A program made the position numbers and the translations under genes. From contig DHLF01000014.1 of NCBI GenBank assembly GCA_002405165.1, positions 1-27,092 of the forward strand: DNA of 27,092 nucleotides, in the 5' to 3' direction. A model generated the notes under the pieces. That model worked only from the letters and a program-made list of their open reading frames with translations. It was not told where the DNA came from and searched no databases. This stretch comes from Christensenella sp. UBA4675 (GTDB lineage: Bacteria; Bacillota; Clostridia; Christensenellales; Borkfalkiaceae). How positions within the stretch are numbered: position 1 is the first letter of the stretch; each line of letters starts with the position of its first letter. Shown one piece after another: positions 1 to 7,821 of this stretch.

Positions 1-2465
1 TCTTTATTTTCATAAAATTTACTTGTCGGGTCTAAAGAGTTATATTGTATTTCTTGAAGTAAAATTCCCTTATCGCTATATACGTATTCGGTTATAGATT
101 TTCCGTTACTTTCTTCTCCTTCTACGTAGCTTTCTTCTTTTACTAATACCCCTAACGAATTATAAAAATAGTTGGTTATAGTTGTTATTATATTGGAAAT
201 AACTTTATTAGAACTATCTCTCCCATAAATAATTCTTTTTGAAATTTTACTTATAACTTTTTCTTTTTTGCTATCGTAATTATATTTTTCTTCAATTCTC
301 TCAGTAAAGGTATGGTCTTCATTTAAATATCTATTACTCGTTTTAGTGTGAGTAACATTATAAATATAATTTTTATCTAAAAATTCATAAATCATGTCGT
401 AGCTATTAAAAGAAAAATTTTCTATAGTATATTTATTTAAGCTTTCCTTTTTAGCTTTTTTATAATAAATTTGTGGTGATATCCAAAAATAAACTTTTTG
501 ATTTTTATTTGCTTCTACTACCTTAGAATTTTTTTCTAAATAATATTCGGTTAAATCTCCTAACATAACTAAATCAGTATTTAAAACAAATTTTTCCCTT
601 ACGTCGTCGTAAGATACGATACAATAAGTATGTTTATCGTTCTCAATCGAATAAATAAAATTATAAGTAATTACGTCCGATTCGTTTTCCGTTTCTGAAG
701 TTGCCGATATAGAACTAATTAAAGATATATTTTTAACGCTTGCTACTTTTTGTCCCGAATACGTTATTTGACTTTTTAATTTATCCGTATCCGTTACAGA
801 TGTTATTAAACCGTCATCTGAATAAGTAAGAGTAAAATTTTCTTTTCCGTTAAACTCTACTTTGGTTAAATAATTGTTAGTATCATACGTATATTCCGTT
901 CTTTGTCCCGTAGAAGATATTATAGATTTTAATAAGCCGTTTTCGTCGTCATATTCAAATATAATTTGTTTACTATCGGAATTATACACGCTTTCTATTC
1001 TTTTATATAAATCTTCTCCGTTAATTGCAGATAAGCCGTATTCTATAACGGTATAATTTTCAAATTTATCAAAAACGTTTATTAAATCGCCGTAATAGTT
1101 AAAACCTTTATAAATTTCTCCGTCTTGAATAAAGTTTATTGCCGTTTGAGATTTTTCTTTTTTATAGTTTTGTATAAGAGTATAATATTCGGCATAACTA
1201 TTTTTAAAAATTTTTGAATATTCTTTTTGATTTTTAATTATTTCATTATTTATTTCATTTATTAATTTTTCTTTCGTTTCATCTGAATACAAATTAAAAT
1301 TATTGATATCTTTTATATTGTTTATATATTTTTTTGCTTCTGTTTCGGAAATAATTACCGTTTTGTTAATTTGTAAATTATCTATTAATTCAAGTATTTT
1401 TTTAGCAGTTAAGTTGTAATCTTCACTAAATAAAATATTAACTTTTACATATTCTTTTGTTTCGATATCTAACGTTACAAAATCGTTTAATTGTTCTTTT
1501 AAATTTTTTATAGTTTCTTCGTATTGTTTTATATTTTCCGTTCTTTTATCCGATAAAAATGCATATTTAATATTTTCGTTATCTTCAAATTCTATTGTTT
1601 TTAATCCTTTAACGTTAAAAGATTCTTTAAACGCTTCAAATTGTAAATTTTCAGATTCTTTATAAAAATATTTTCCGTTTTCATCGCAATAAATTTTTGA
1701 ATAATTTTGTTCCGTTATAACATTTTTTTCTTTATTTTGATAGTAGTAAAATTTACTTTCTAATTTAGTTAAATTTCCTAAACCGTCTTCGTAATAATAA
1801 TAGCCGTCGTCGTTTTTATAAAATCTTTCGTTTAAAGATAACTTAAAACCAACGCCTTTTCCGTCGTTTTCTTTACCGTGTCTAAAAATATGTCCTATCG
1901 ACAATCCCATTGCATTATCCGTAATATCGTTAAAAGTCAAAATATTTTCTCCCGAACCTAAAACAACGTTTGCACTGCATCCGCCGGCTAAATCTATTTC
2001 TTTAATTTCTTCGTCGGTATATATAGAATTTAAATTTTCTAGTTTTATATAAGGGTAGTTATCGTTATATTCAAAAATTACGCTTTTTTCCGTATTTTCT
2101 TGTTGATTAAAACTTAACGTTAAAACTTCCGTATCACTTGGCAAATCTTTTAAATCTATTATTAAATAATCTCCTTTAATATCGTAGATTTTTTCATTTA
2201 CTAAAATTTGATTTACCGTTTTACTTTTTACTTTTAAATAAATTTTTTTACTTATAACGCTACTATCGGTATAATTAGATAGAATTTGACTTAAATCTAA
2301 TTCAGTTTTAGTAAATTGATAAAAACTCGTTCCGTTTTTTACTGTGCTAGCACATTTTACTACTATTTCTTCTTGATTTTCGTTAGTTACGTCTACCCAA
2401 GCTCCGCTGGAATTTGTTTGTTTAACACTTACACTTAAATTTCCTTTGCTAATAAAAATATTCAA
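1..2465 (-). CDS. RHS/YD-repeat-like protein, partial (3' end outside window)
   Basis: An uninterrupted minus-strand reading frame runs from a TTG codon at 2465 to the left edge (821 codons, no stop). The TTG is preceded by AAAGGAG at 2480-2474 with 8-nt spacing, which fixes the start. Residues about 180-235 contain GHIFRHGKENDGKGVGFKLS and then a DDGYYYYEDGLG stretch, resembling the G-W-x-L-S and DxDG entry segments of RHS proteins. Residues about 500-575 carry YD-type repeats (FEYDDENGLLKSI, TEYTYDTNNYLTKVEF, LTYSDDGLITSV). Residues about 305-435 are lysine/glutamate-rich and probably helical, interrupting the beta-rich parts. No signal peptide or membrane segment is visible at the N terminus. 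RHS proteins form beta-shells often carrying a C-terminal toxin or adhesin tip; that end lies outside the window, so function is unknown. Codon use matches the neighbours. Confidence 0.8.
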   Translation of the reverse strand, partial: MNIFISKGNLSVSVKQTNSSGAWVDVTNENQEEIVVKCASTVKNGTSFYQFTKTELDLSQILSNYTDSSVISKKIYLKVKSKTVNQILVNEKIYDIKGDYLIIDLKDLPSDTEVLTLSFNQQENTEKSVIFEYNDNYPYIKLENLNSIYTDEEIKEIDLAGGCSANVVLGSGENILTFNDITDNAMGLSIGHIFRHGKENDGKGVGFKLSLNERFYKNDDGYYYYEDGLGNLTKLESKFYYYQNKEKNVITEQNYSKIYCDENGKYFYKESENLQFEAFKESFNVKGLKTIEFEDNENIKYAFLSDKRTENIKQYEETIKNLKEQLNDFVTLDIETKEYVKVNILFSEDYNLTAKKILELIDNLQINKTVIISETEAKKYINNIKDINNFNLYSDETKEKLINEINNEIIKNQKEYSKIFKNSYAEYYTLIQNYKKEKSQTAINFIQDGEIYKGFNYYGDLINVFDKFENYTVIEYGLSAINGEDLYKRIESVYNSDSKQIIFEYDDENGLLKSIISSTGQRTEYTYDTNNYLTKVEFNGKENFTLTYSDDGLITSVTDTDKLKSQITYSGQKVASVKNISLISSISATSETENESDVITYNFIYSIENDKHTYCIVSYDDVREKFVLNTDLVMLGDLTEYYLEKNSKVVEANKNQKVYFWISPQIYYKKAKKESLNKYTIENFSFNSYDMIYEFLDKNYIYNVTHTKTSNRYLNEDHTFTERIEEKYNYDSKKEKVISKISKRIIYGRDSSNKVISNIITTITNYFYNSLGVLVKEESYVEGEESNGKSITEYVYSDKGILLQEIQYNSLDPTSKFYENK

Positions 2466-2502
2466 TTTTTTTTCTCCTTTTTGTGAATTTTTTAGAAAAT
2501 AA

Positions 2503-2542
2503 TACCCGATAAAACGCCTTGTTATAGACTTTTTATCGGGTA
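2503..2542 (-). terminator. 12-bp perfect hairpin between rsmG and the RHS-like gene
   Basis: TACCCGATAAAA at 2503-2514 pairs perfectly with TTTTATCGGGTA at 2531-2542 around a 16-nt loop. On the minus strand it lies just after the rsmG stop and is followed by a T-rich but interrupted stretch (TTATTTTCT). It most likely ends rsmG transcription; an attenuator or processing site before the RHS-like gene is also possible. Confidence 0.5.
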
Positions 2543-2559
2543 AAAATTTTTGATTTTTT

Positions 2560-3249
2560 TTATAACGGTTTACTCCGTTCTTTTCCTTGACCCCTAGGGT
2601 ATTTTTTATCGGTCGGGAAAATTTTTTCAATTATTATAAATGCTCTATTTATATCTTGCGGAAGCGAATAAGGAATTATTTTCTTTATCGTACCGCCGAG
2701 AATTTTTCCGGCTCTCTCGGCTTCGGAAAGTTCCTGTTGTTCGCCAGACTTGTACGCTATAAATTCTCCGCCCGTTTTTAGAAACGGTAAACAATATTCG
2801 CATAAAGCACTCATCGGAGCTACCGCCCTTGCGGTAACCTTATCGAAATTTTCCCTAAACCCTTGTTTTTTAGCTAAATCTTCGCAACGGGCGTTGATAA
2901 TTTCGAACTTATCAAAACCTAAAACGCGTTTTACTTCGTTTAAAAAAACACATTTTTTTCCTGTCGCTTCGATTAGCGTAAAATTTAATTCGGGGTTAAA
3001 TATTTTAAGCGGAACCGACGGGAACCCACCCCCTGAACCTATTTCGATAATTTTATCGCCGTTATTAAATAGGTTTGCGCCTTTTACGGAATCTAAAAAA
3101 TGCTTAACGTAAATACCGTAGCTATCGGTAATAGAGGTTAAATTAAATTTTTTATTGTATTCCGTCAACAGTTTTTCGTACGTTAAAAACTTTTCGACTT
3201 GTTCGCCTTTTAAAAATATTCCTTTTTCTGAAAAAATTTGTCGTATCAT
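2560..3249 (-). CDS. rsmG: 16S rRNA (guanine527-N7)-methyltransferase RsmG (GidB)
   Basis: The 229-residue protein is of normal family length and carries the glycine-rich SAM-binding motif EIGSGGGFPSVPL at residues 69-81. It also has the family N-terminal signature (YNKKFNLTSI, residues 31-40) and an acidic IEATGKK motif after strand 2 (93-99). RsmG methylates N7 of G527 in the 530 loop of 16S rRNA in the cytoplasm; its loss gives low-level streptomycin resistance in other bacteria. It is a classic origin neighbour, here reading leftward from oriC. The start chosen matches the family N terminus, but no Shine-Dalgarno precedes it and a good promoter ends only a few bases upstream, so the mRNA may be leaderless. 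Confidence 0.95.
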   Translation of the reverse strand: MIRQIFSEKGIFLKGEQVEKFLTYEKLLTEYNKKFNLTSITDSYGIYVKHFLDSVKGANLFNNGDKIIEIGSGGGFPSVPLKIFNPELNFTLIEATGKKCVFLNEVKRVLGFDKFEIINARCEDLAKKQGFRENFDKVTARAVAPMSALCEYCLPFLKTGGEFIAYKSGEQQELSEAERAGKILGGTIKKIIPYSLPQDINRAFIIIEKIFPTDKKYPRGQGKERSKPL

Positions 3250-3258
3250 AATAACAGC

Positions 3259-3287
3259 ATTATAACACTTTTACAAAATTCTTTCAA
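3259..3287 (-). promoter_or_regulatory. sigma-A-type promoter of rsmG
   Basis: On the minus strand TTGAAA (3287-3282) and TATAAT (3264-3259) are separated by 17 bp. Transcription would start near 3252, only about 3 nt before the rsmG ATG at 3249. Confidence 0.65.
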
Positions 3288-3415
3288 ACTTTTATCGTAA
3301 AAATTTTTACAAGCTTATTGTAACATAACTTTTTTAATTTATAGAGTTGAGCGACTATAAATTCTCAATTTTTTTAAATTACTTGTCCACTTTTAAAGAA
3401 CGTATAAACATTAAG

Positions 3416-3446
3416 TTATCCACAATGTTTATAAGTGTGTGGATAA
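3416..3446. promoter_or_regulatory. Inverted pair of perfect DnaA boxes
   Basis: TTATCCACA occurs at 3416-3424 on the plus strand and again at 3438-3446 on the minus strand (TGTGGATAA read on plus). Both match the 9-mer consensus exactly, with a 13-bp spacer. Confidence 0.85.
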
Positions 3447-3489
3447 CTCTGTTTTTAAAAATTTTAGCTCTATTAATTAAAAAATTTTC

Positions 3490-3518
3490 TTGCTTTTTTC
3501 CTTTATATTTTATATAAT
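3490..3518 (+). promoter_or_regulatory. Possible dnaN promoter inside oriC
   Basis: TTGCTT (3490-3495) and TATAAT (3513-3518) have a 17-bp spacer. The -10 is perfect and the -35 poor. It would give a leader of about 220 nt crossing the origin. No better promoter directly upstream of dnaN was found. Confidence 0.35.
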
Positions 3519-3675
3519 ATATACGTTATAGAGCGGAAAATTTAAGGTTTATACACTTTTAAACAATTTATCAAGAATTTTATCAACCGAAATTGTTGAT
3601 GTTGTCAACATAAAAAAAATCTTAAAAAACCCCGATAAATCTAGAAAAAATACGACAATAAAATAAGTTGTCAAC

Positions 3676-3706
3676 TTTTCCACACACTCTACTAATAATA
3701 CTACTA
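3676..3706 (+). promoter_or_regulatory. DnaA box plus DnaA-trio-like unwinding element
   Basis: TTTTCCACA (3676-3684, one mismatch) is followed after 4 nt by six triplets CTA CTA ATA ATA CTA CTA (3689-3706) and then A-rich DNA. In B. subtilis a DnaA box followed by trios (CTA/TTA-type read on this strand) directs strand opening. Four of six triplets fit the consensus; the two ATA triplets keep only the central position and the last base. Confidence 0.6.
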
Positions 3707-3743
3707 AAAATCAAAAACAATATAAATAAAGGAATAATAAAAT

Positions 3744-4841
3744 ATGAAAATAGTCGTAAGAAATTTCGATTTACAAAACGCGATATCGAAAGTAGTAAAA
3801 GCTATTAACAATAAAAACTTAAATTCGGCGTTAGAAGGGATAAAGTTTTCCGCAAAAGGCGATAATTTAACTTTATCGGCAACGGATATGGAGTTATACA
3901 TAGAAAAAACCGTAATTTGCGACACGTTTTTAGAAGGAGAAGTTTTAATTCCGGGTAAATTTATATCCGAACTCGTAAAAAACATTCCTGAAGACGAAGA
4001 AGTAGAGATATTTGCAAGCGAGAACAAAGTTAAAATTTCTTACGGAGTATCGGGAACGGAAATTCAATGTTTACCCGTAGAAGAATTTCCTATAATCAAT
4101 AAAGATTACAACGAAAATTATTTTAAATTAGCTAGAAAAGATTTTAAAGATATAATAGATAAAATTATTTTTTCTTGCGCGCAAGATTTGGCAAGGCCTG
4201 TTTATTGCGGATGTTTATTCGAAATAAACGGAGAAAACGTTACGGGAGTAGCGTTAGACGGATACCGTATGGCTTTATGCAGAAAAACTTTAAAAGAAGT
4301 GCAAGGAAATATCAGGTGCGTAGTACCTTCCCGTACGCTTGGGGAAATTTCTAAACTATTATCCGAAAATTTAGAAGACGACGCAACGGTTTACGTTCAA
4401 CAAAACAACTTAAAGTTAGATTTAAACGGAACGATAATAGTATCAAGACTATTAGACGGAGATTTTATCGACTACAACAAGCTTTTAGCAAAAGATTTCC
4501 AAACGACCTTTACTGTAAACAGAAACGCTTTAAAAAATTGTTTAGATAGGGCAAGCATTATTGCAAAAGACGCTAAAAACGTAATATTTACTACATGTAG
4601 AGATAACGTGTTTACTATAAACGCGTCTTCCGAAATAGGACAAGTAAACGAATGTATTGCAATAAATATGCAGGGACAAGAAAAAGAAATAGGCTTTAAT
4701 TTTAAAAACATAACCGATATAATAGGCGTGTTAAACGACGAGTTTATGGAATTTAGAATAAACGATTCTTTTAAGCCTTGTTTTATAGGACCTGTCGGAA
4801 ATAACGACCTTATTTATATGATTTTACCCATTAGAAGATAA
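3744..4841 (+). CDS. dnaN: DNA polymerase III beta subunit (sliding clamp)
   Basis: The 365-residue protein has normal clamp length. It begins MKIVVRNFDLQNAISKV, has the domain-II signature DGYRMAL at 172-178 and ends in the conserved MILPIRR (359-365). DnaN forms a ring dimer around DNA and tethers the replicative polymerase and many repair proteins through their clamp-binding motifs. AAAGGA at 3728-3733 sets the start. The gene lies immediately right of oriC without dnaA before it and without recF, gyrB or an S4-domain gene after it; instead rpmH follows after 89 bp. That is an unusual arrangement, since dnaA-dnaN is a widely conserved pair. Confidence 0.97.
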   Translation: MKIVVRNFDLQNAISKVVKAINNKNLNSALEGIKFSAKGDNLTLSATDMELYIEKTVICDTFLEGEVLIPGKFISELVKNIPEDEEVEIFASENKVKISYGVSGTEIQCLPVEEFPIINKDYNENYFKLARKDFKDIIDKIIFSCAQDLARPVYCGCLFEINGENVTGVALDGYRMALCRKTLKEVQGNIRCVVPSRTLGEISKLLSENLEDDATVYVQQNNLKLDLNGTIIVSRLLDGDFIDYNKLLAKDFQTTFTVNRNALKNCLDRASIIAKDAKNVIFTTCRDNVFTINASSEIGQVNECIAINMQGQEKEIGFNFKNITDIIGVLNDEFMEFRINDSFKPCFIGPVGNNDLIYMILPIRR

Positions 4842-4868
4842 AAAGGGTTATATATTAGTAATAAACGA

Positions 4869-4898
4869 TTGACAAAAAAATAAAAAATAAAGTATAAT
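4869..4898 (+). promoter_or_regulatory. Promoter of the rpmH-rnpA-yidD-yidC-jag operon
   Basis: Perfect TTGACA (4869-4874) and perfect TATAAT (4893-4898) hexamers with an 18-bp spacer. The leader to rpmH is short (about 26 nt) and ends in AAAGGAGT (4916-4923). This is a strong constitutive-looking promoter, as expected for a ribosomal protein gene. Confidence 0.85.
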
Positions 4899-4930
4899 CT
4901 AAAAAGCACGATTTTAAAGGAGTACTAAAA

Positions 4931-5065
4931 ATGAAAAGAACATATCAACCTAAAAAAAGACAAAGAAGTAAAGTACACGGATTCAGAAAAAGAATGGCAA
5001 CTAAAAACGGAAGAAACGTTTTAAAGAGAAGAAGAGCAAAAGGTAGACACAAACTTTCTGCATAA
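4931..5065 (+). CDS. rpmH: 50S ribosomal protein L34
   Basis: A 44-codon gene encodes MKRTYQPKKRQRSKVHGFRK and continues with RMATKNGRNVLKRRRAKGRH and KLSA. This is the near-invariant L34 sequence (MKRTYQP, KVHGFRKRM, GRNVLKRRRAKGR). L34 is a very basic small protein of the large ribosomal subunit. AAAGGAGT lies 7 nt upstream of the ATG. The rnpA start follows after only 2 nt, the classic rpmH-rnpA pair. In many Firmicutes rpmH diverges from dnaA; here it is co-oriented downstream of dnaN. Confidence 0.98.
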   Translation: MKRTYQPKKRQRSKVHGFRKRMATKNGRNVLKRRRAKGRHKLSA

Positions 5066-5067
5066 GT

Positions 5068-5385
5068 ATGAAAAACGCATTAAAGAGAGAAAAAGACTTT
5101 AATTACGTTTTCAATAAAGGAAAAAGAGTCGGTTGCAGAACGCTTACTATGGTTTACGCAAAATCAAACGAATTAAAAGTCGGGTTTTGCGTAAGTAAGA
5201 AACACGGAAAAGCCGTAAAGAGAAATTACGTAAAAAGAGTATTGCGTAGCGCTTTTCACGAATATTCAAAGACTTTGGGCGATTATTATATCGCCTTTAT
5301 TCCTAAAATAAGGGATACTTATTGCTTAAAAGAAATAAGTAAGGATATGCAATATCTTTTTTCTAAGGAAAACCTGTTTAAATGA
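5068..5385 (+). CDS. rnpA: Ribonuclease P protein component
   Basis: The 105-residue basic protein begins MKNALKREKDFNYVFNKGKR, typical of RnpA, and carries the family signature KKHGKAVKRNYVKRVLRSAF at residues 44-63. It binds the catalytic RNase P RNA and helps recognise the 5' leader of precursor tRNAs. It is slightly shorter than B. subtilis RnpA (about 116 residues). Its start lies 2 nt after the rpmH stop and its stop overlaps the yidD start in ATGA, so translation is probably coupled. The RNase P RNA gene is not in the window. Confidence 0.95.
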   Translation: MKNALKREKDFNYVFNKGKRVGCRTLTMVYAKSNELKVGFCVSKKHGKAVKRNYVKRVLRSAFHEYSKTLGDYYIAFIPKIRDTYCLKEISKDMQYLFSKENLFK

Positions 5386-5621
5386 GAAAAATTTTAATAA
5401 AAATTATTCAATTTTACAGAAAGTTTATTTCGTCTCAAGTAAGGTCTAAATGTATATTTACGCCGACGTGTAGCGTTTACGCGATAGAAGTATTGCAAAG
5501 ATTTAATATTTTTAAAGCAATACCCCTAATCGTTTGGAGGTTACTGAGGTGTAATCCGTTTAATAAAGGCGGATTCGACCCACCGCCCGATAGAAAAAAA
5601 GATATTATATGGCTTTTATAA
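5382..5621 (+). CDS. yidD: Membrane protein insertion efficiency factor YidD
   Basis: The 79-residue protein matches the YidD pattern. It has an amphipathic N terminus (IQFYRKFISSQ), the C-x-F-x-PTCS-x-YA motif (CIFTPTCSVYA, residues 24-34), then RLLRCNPFNKGGFDPPP (53-69). YidD is a small membrane-associated protein that assists YidC-dependent insertion. It overlaps rnpA by 4 nt (ATGA) and is followed by yidC after 17 nt, the conserved order. Confidence 0.95.
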   Translation: MRKILIKIIQFYRKFISSQVRSKCIFTPTCSVYAIEVLQRFNIFKAIPLIVWRLLRCNPFNKGGFDPPPDRKKDIIWLL

Positions 5622-5638
5622 AAAGCGAAAAGGATTAA

Positions 5639-7021
5639 ATGTTTAATAATTTATTAACTAATATAGCCATATTAGACGGTTTAAAAAACGTAAAACTAAA
5701 CTGGCTTGGAAGACTAATAAGAGCTATTATAGAAAAACCGGGATATAACGAAGGTATAGGTATAATTATTTTTACCCTAATACTTAAACTTATTACTATG
5801 CCGTTTGATATAATTTCAAGAGTAGCAAGTAAAAGTAATTCCATAAAAATGGAAAAAATGCGTCCCGAACTACAAAAATTACAAAAACAATACGCTAATA
5901 ACAAGCAGTTATATCAACAAAAAGTTATGGCGTTGCAAAAAAAGGCGGGATACTCGCCTTTTACGGCGTGTTTGCCTAGCATTATTTCTATCGTAATATT
6001 TATGGTAGTTATAGGCGCGTTTAATACTTATTCTAACTACGCTACCAACTCTTTATTTAAGAAAATGGTAAATTCCTATAATCAGGCTATCGTAGAACAA
6101 GTAGACGACGGGGTTATAATTAAAAATAAAGACGATAGTTATTCTGTAAATAAAACTAACCAAAATTATGTAAACTTTTTAAATAAGGATATCAGATTTA
6201 ATATAGTCGGAACCGACGGTAGCGTTACGCCCGTATTTAGTTATAACGAAAGTGAAAAAAAATATACCTTAAAAGGCGACGAATATATAAATAAACTTTA
6301 CGAATTACAAAAAGAATATTTAGGCGGATATTATTCGGATTCGTTTGATTTAGATTCTGAAAATAAAGCGACCGATATAAAAGAAAGAGAAACGCAAACC
6401 AAAGAAGAATTAAAAAAAGAAATATCTACAAAATTATTTGAAAATAAATTTGATGATTTTTATATAGAAGAACATATTTTAATTAAAGGTCAAGAAAAAG
6501 CCAAAGAAACGTTTAAAAAAGAAAAAAATTCGTTTTTATGGATAAAAAATATTTGGGAATCCGATACGTCGTTTAGGCATCCTCTCGGAAGTTTCGGAAA
6601 ACTTAAAGACAGTTTAGGTAGCGATTTTAAGAATAATTATAACGTTTTAACCGCTAAAATGAGTTCGGAAAAGAAACAAGCAAACGGATATTATATCTTA
6701 GTAGTTTTATCTATCGGAGTAATGTTACTATCTCAAATAGTTATGAGTAAAGACCAAAAAACGCAAGTAGATTTAGGTTCGGTAGAAGGGAAAAACGGCA
6801 CTATGGGACAAACCCAAAAAATGATGAAAATAATCATGCCGTTAATGTTCGGTGTGTTTGCGTTTATTTACACTTCGGCATTTTCTATTTACATGATAGT
6901 AAGTTCGCTATTCAGTACTTTATCTACAATTTTTATAGCATTTATTGTAACTAAAATATTTGAAAAAAAAGCGTTAAAAGAACAAAGTTCTAAGGATAAA
7001 CGCTACGGAATTAGAAAATAA
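5639..7021 (+). CDS. yidC: Membrane protein insertase YidC/Oxa1, with a large extracytoplasmic insert
   Basis: The 460-residue protein has the five conserved Oxa1-superfamily segments: TM1 about 36-57, the cytoplasmic helical hairpin about 60-105 (KMEKMRPELQKLQKQYANNK), TM2 about 108-130, TM3 about 351-368, and TM4/TM5 about 396-440. It inserts membrane proteins with or without SecYEG. It lacks the Gram-negative periplasmic P1 domain but has about 165 charged residues between TM2 and the conserved FLWIKNIW segment (299-306), which makes it much longer than typical Gram-positive YidC. The conserved groove arginine of TM1 aligns with Lys50 (FTLILKLITMPFD). Its ATG follows AAAAGGA. It lies in operon with yidD and jag. 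Confidence 0.93.
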   Translation: MFNNLLTNIAILDGLKNVKLNWLGRLIRAIIEKPGYNEGIGIIIFTLILKLITMPFDIISRVASKSNSIKMEKMRPELQKLQKQYANNKQLYQQKVMALQKKAGYSPFTACLPSIISIVIFMVVIGAFNTYSNYATNSLFKKMVNSYNQAIVEQVDDGVIIKNKDDSYSVNKTNQNYVNFLNKDIRFNIVGTDGSVTPVFSYNESEKKYTLKGDEYINKLYELQKEYLGGYYSDSFDLDSENKATDIKERETQTKEELKKEISTKLFENKFDDFYIEEHILIKGQEKAKETFKKEKNSFLWIKNIWESDTSFRHPLGSFGKLKDSLGSDFKNNYNVLTAKMSSEKKQANGYYILVVLSIGVMLLSQIVMSKDQKTQVDLGSVEGKNGTMGQTQKMMKIIMPLMFGVFAFIYTSAFSIYMIVSSLFSTLSTIFIAFIVTKIFEKKALKEQSSKDKRYGIRK

Positions 7022-7029
7022 GGAGAAAT

Positions 7030-7821
7030 ATGTCAACTGATAATATATTCAGCGGAAAAACCGTTGAAGAAGCCTTAAATAAAGCGTTAAGGCAGTTAAA
7101 CGCGAGTAAAGAACAGGTTAAATATACCGTTTTAGAAGAAGGAAAATCGGGATTTTTAGGAATAGGCGGAAAGCCCGCTAAAATTCAAGTAGAATTGATT
7201 AGTAGCGATTGCGACTTAGAAAAAAGAGTTTCAGATTTTTTAAAAGGATTATTTTCTTTTCTTAACGTAGAAGCCGACGTTAGCGTAGAAGAAGACGAAA
7301 ATACTATTACAATAACCTTAAATTCAAACGATAACGCTCAGCTAATCGGTTATAGGGGCGAAATTTTAGATTCCCTTCAAACTCTTGCGGGAGCTATAGC
7401 TAATAAAAACAGAGAAACCTATAAAAGAGTTTTAATAAACTGCGAAGGATATAGAGAAAAAAGAGAAGAAACTTTAAAAGCTTTAGCGGTAAAACTTGCC
7501 GATAAAGCCGTAGCGAAAGGAAGAAAGATTAAACTAGAACCTATGAATCCTTTTGAAAGAAGGATTATTCATTCTGCTATATCGGATAGAGAAGACGTAA
7601 AAACGGAATCTGAAGGAAAAGACCCGATGAGATACGTCGTAATAATTCCCGCAAATTTAAAAAAGAGAGAATATAAAAAGACCGATAGAAATGATAGAAA
7701 AGGCGGATATAGAAAAAATTACAGTAATTCTTCCGCTACTAGCGCGCCCCGTCCGAAAAGAAGTCCTTTCGGTTCGGCAACGTTTTTAGGCAATAGCCAT
7801 AAAGAAAACGGCGAAGACTAA
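7030..7821 (+). CDS. khpB (jag): RNA-binding protein KhpB/Jag
   Basis: The 263-residue protein has three domains. The N-terminal Jag-N domain spans about 5-55 (GKTVEEALNKALRQL, GFLGIGGKPAKI). A type II KH domain spans about 65-140, with the nucleic-acid loop GYRG at 107-110. An R3H domain spans about 145-207, with R177 and H181 in FERRIIH. A basic, low-complexity tail of about 55 residues follows. Jag/KhpB proteins bind RNA with KhpA and influence cell elongation and division in Firmicutes; KH plus R3H suggest single-stranded RNA binding. It follows yidC after 8 nt with AAGGAG overlapping the yidC stop, and is the last gene before a terminator. Confidence 0.93.
   Translation: MSTDNIFSGKTVEEALNKALRQLNASKEQVKYTVLEEGKSGFLGIGGKPAKIQVELISSDCDLEKRVSDFLKGLFSFLNVEADVSVEEDENTITITLNSNDNAQLIGYRGEILDSLQTLAGAIANKNRETYKRVLINCEGYREKREETLKALAVKLADKAVAKGRKIKLEPMNPFERRIIHSAISDREDVKTESEGKDPMRYVVIIPANLKKREYKKTDRNDRKGGYRKNYSNSSATSAPRPKRSPFGSATFLGNSHKENGED

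Larger units (their letters stand above)
3250..3743. other. oriC: Chromosomal replication origin (oriC) region
   Basis: This gene-free AT-rich gap lies between divergent rsmG and dnaN. It contains two perfect DnaA boxes in inverted orientation, TTATCCACA at 3416-3424 (plus) and 3438-3446 (minus). A one-mismatch box TTTTCCACA lies at 3676-3684 and a weaker one (TTGTCCACT) at 3383-3391. Next to the 3676 box is a trinucleotide run CTA CTA ATA ATA CTA CTA (3689-3706), resembling the DnaA-trio element where DnaA loads on single strands at Bacillus oriC. Genes diverge from this point, consistent with bidirectional replication. dnaA is not present. An inverted repeat TGTTGA/TCAACA sits at 3594-3610. 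Confidence 0.85.

Noticed and set aside
2750..3112. 120-codon plus-strand frame opposite rsmG
   Set aside because: It lies entirely antisense to a clear rsmG and has no ribosome site or family resemblance.
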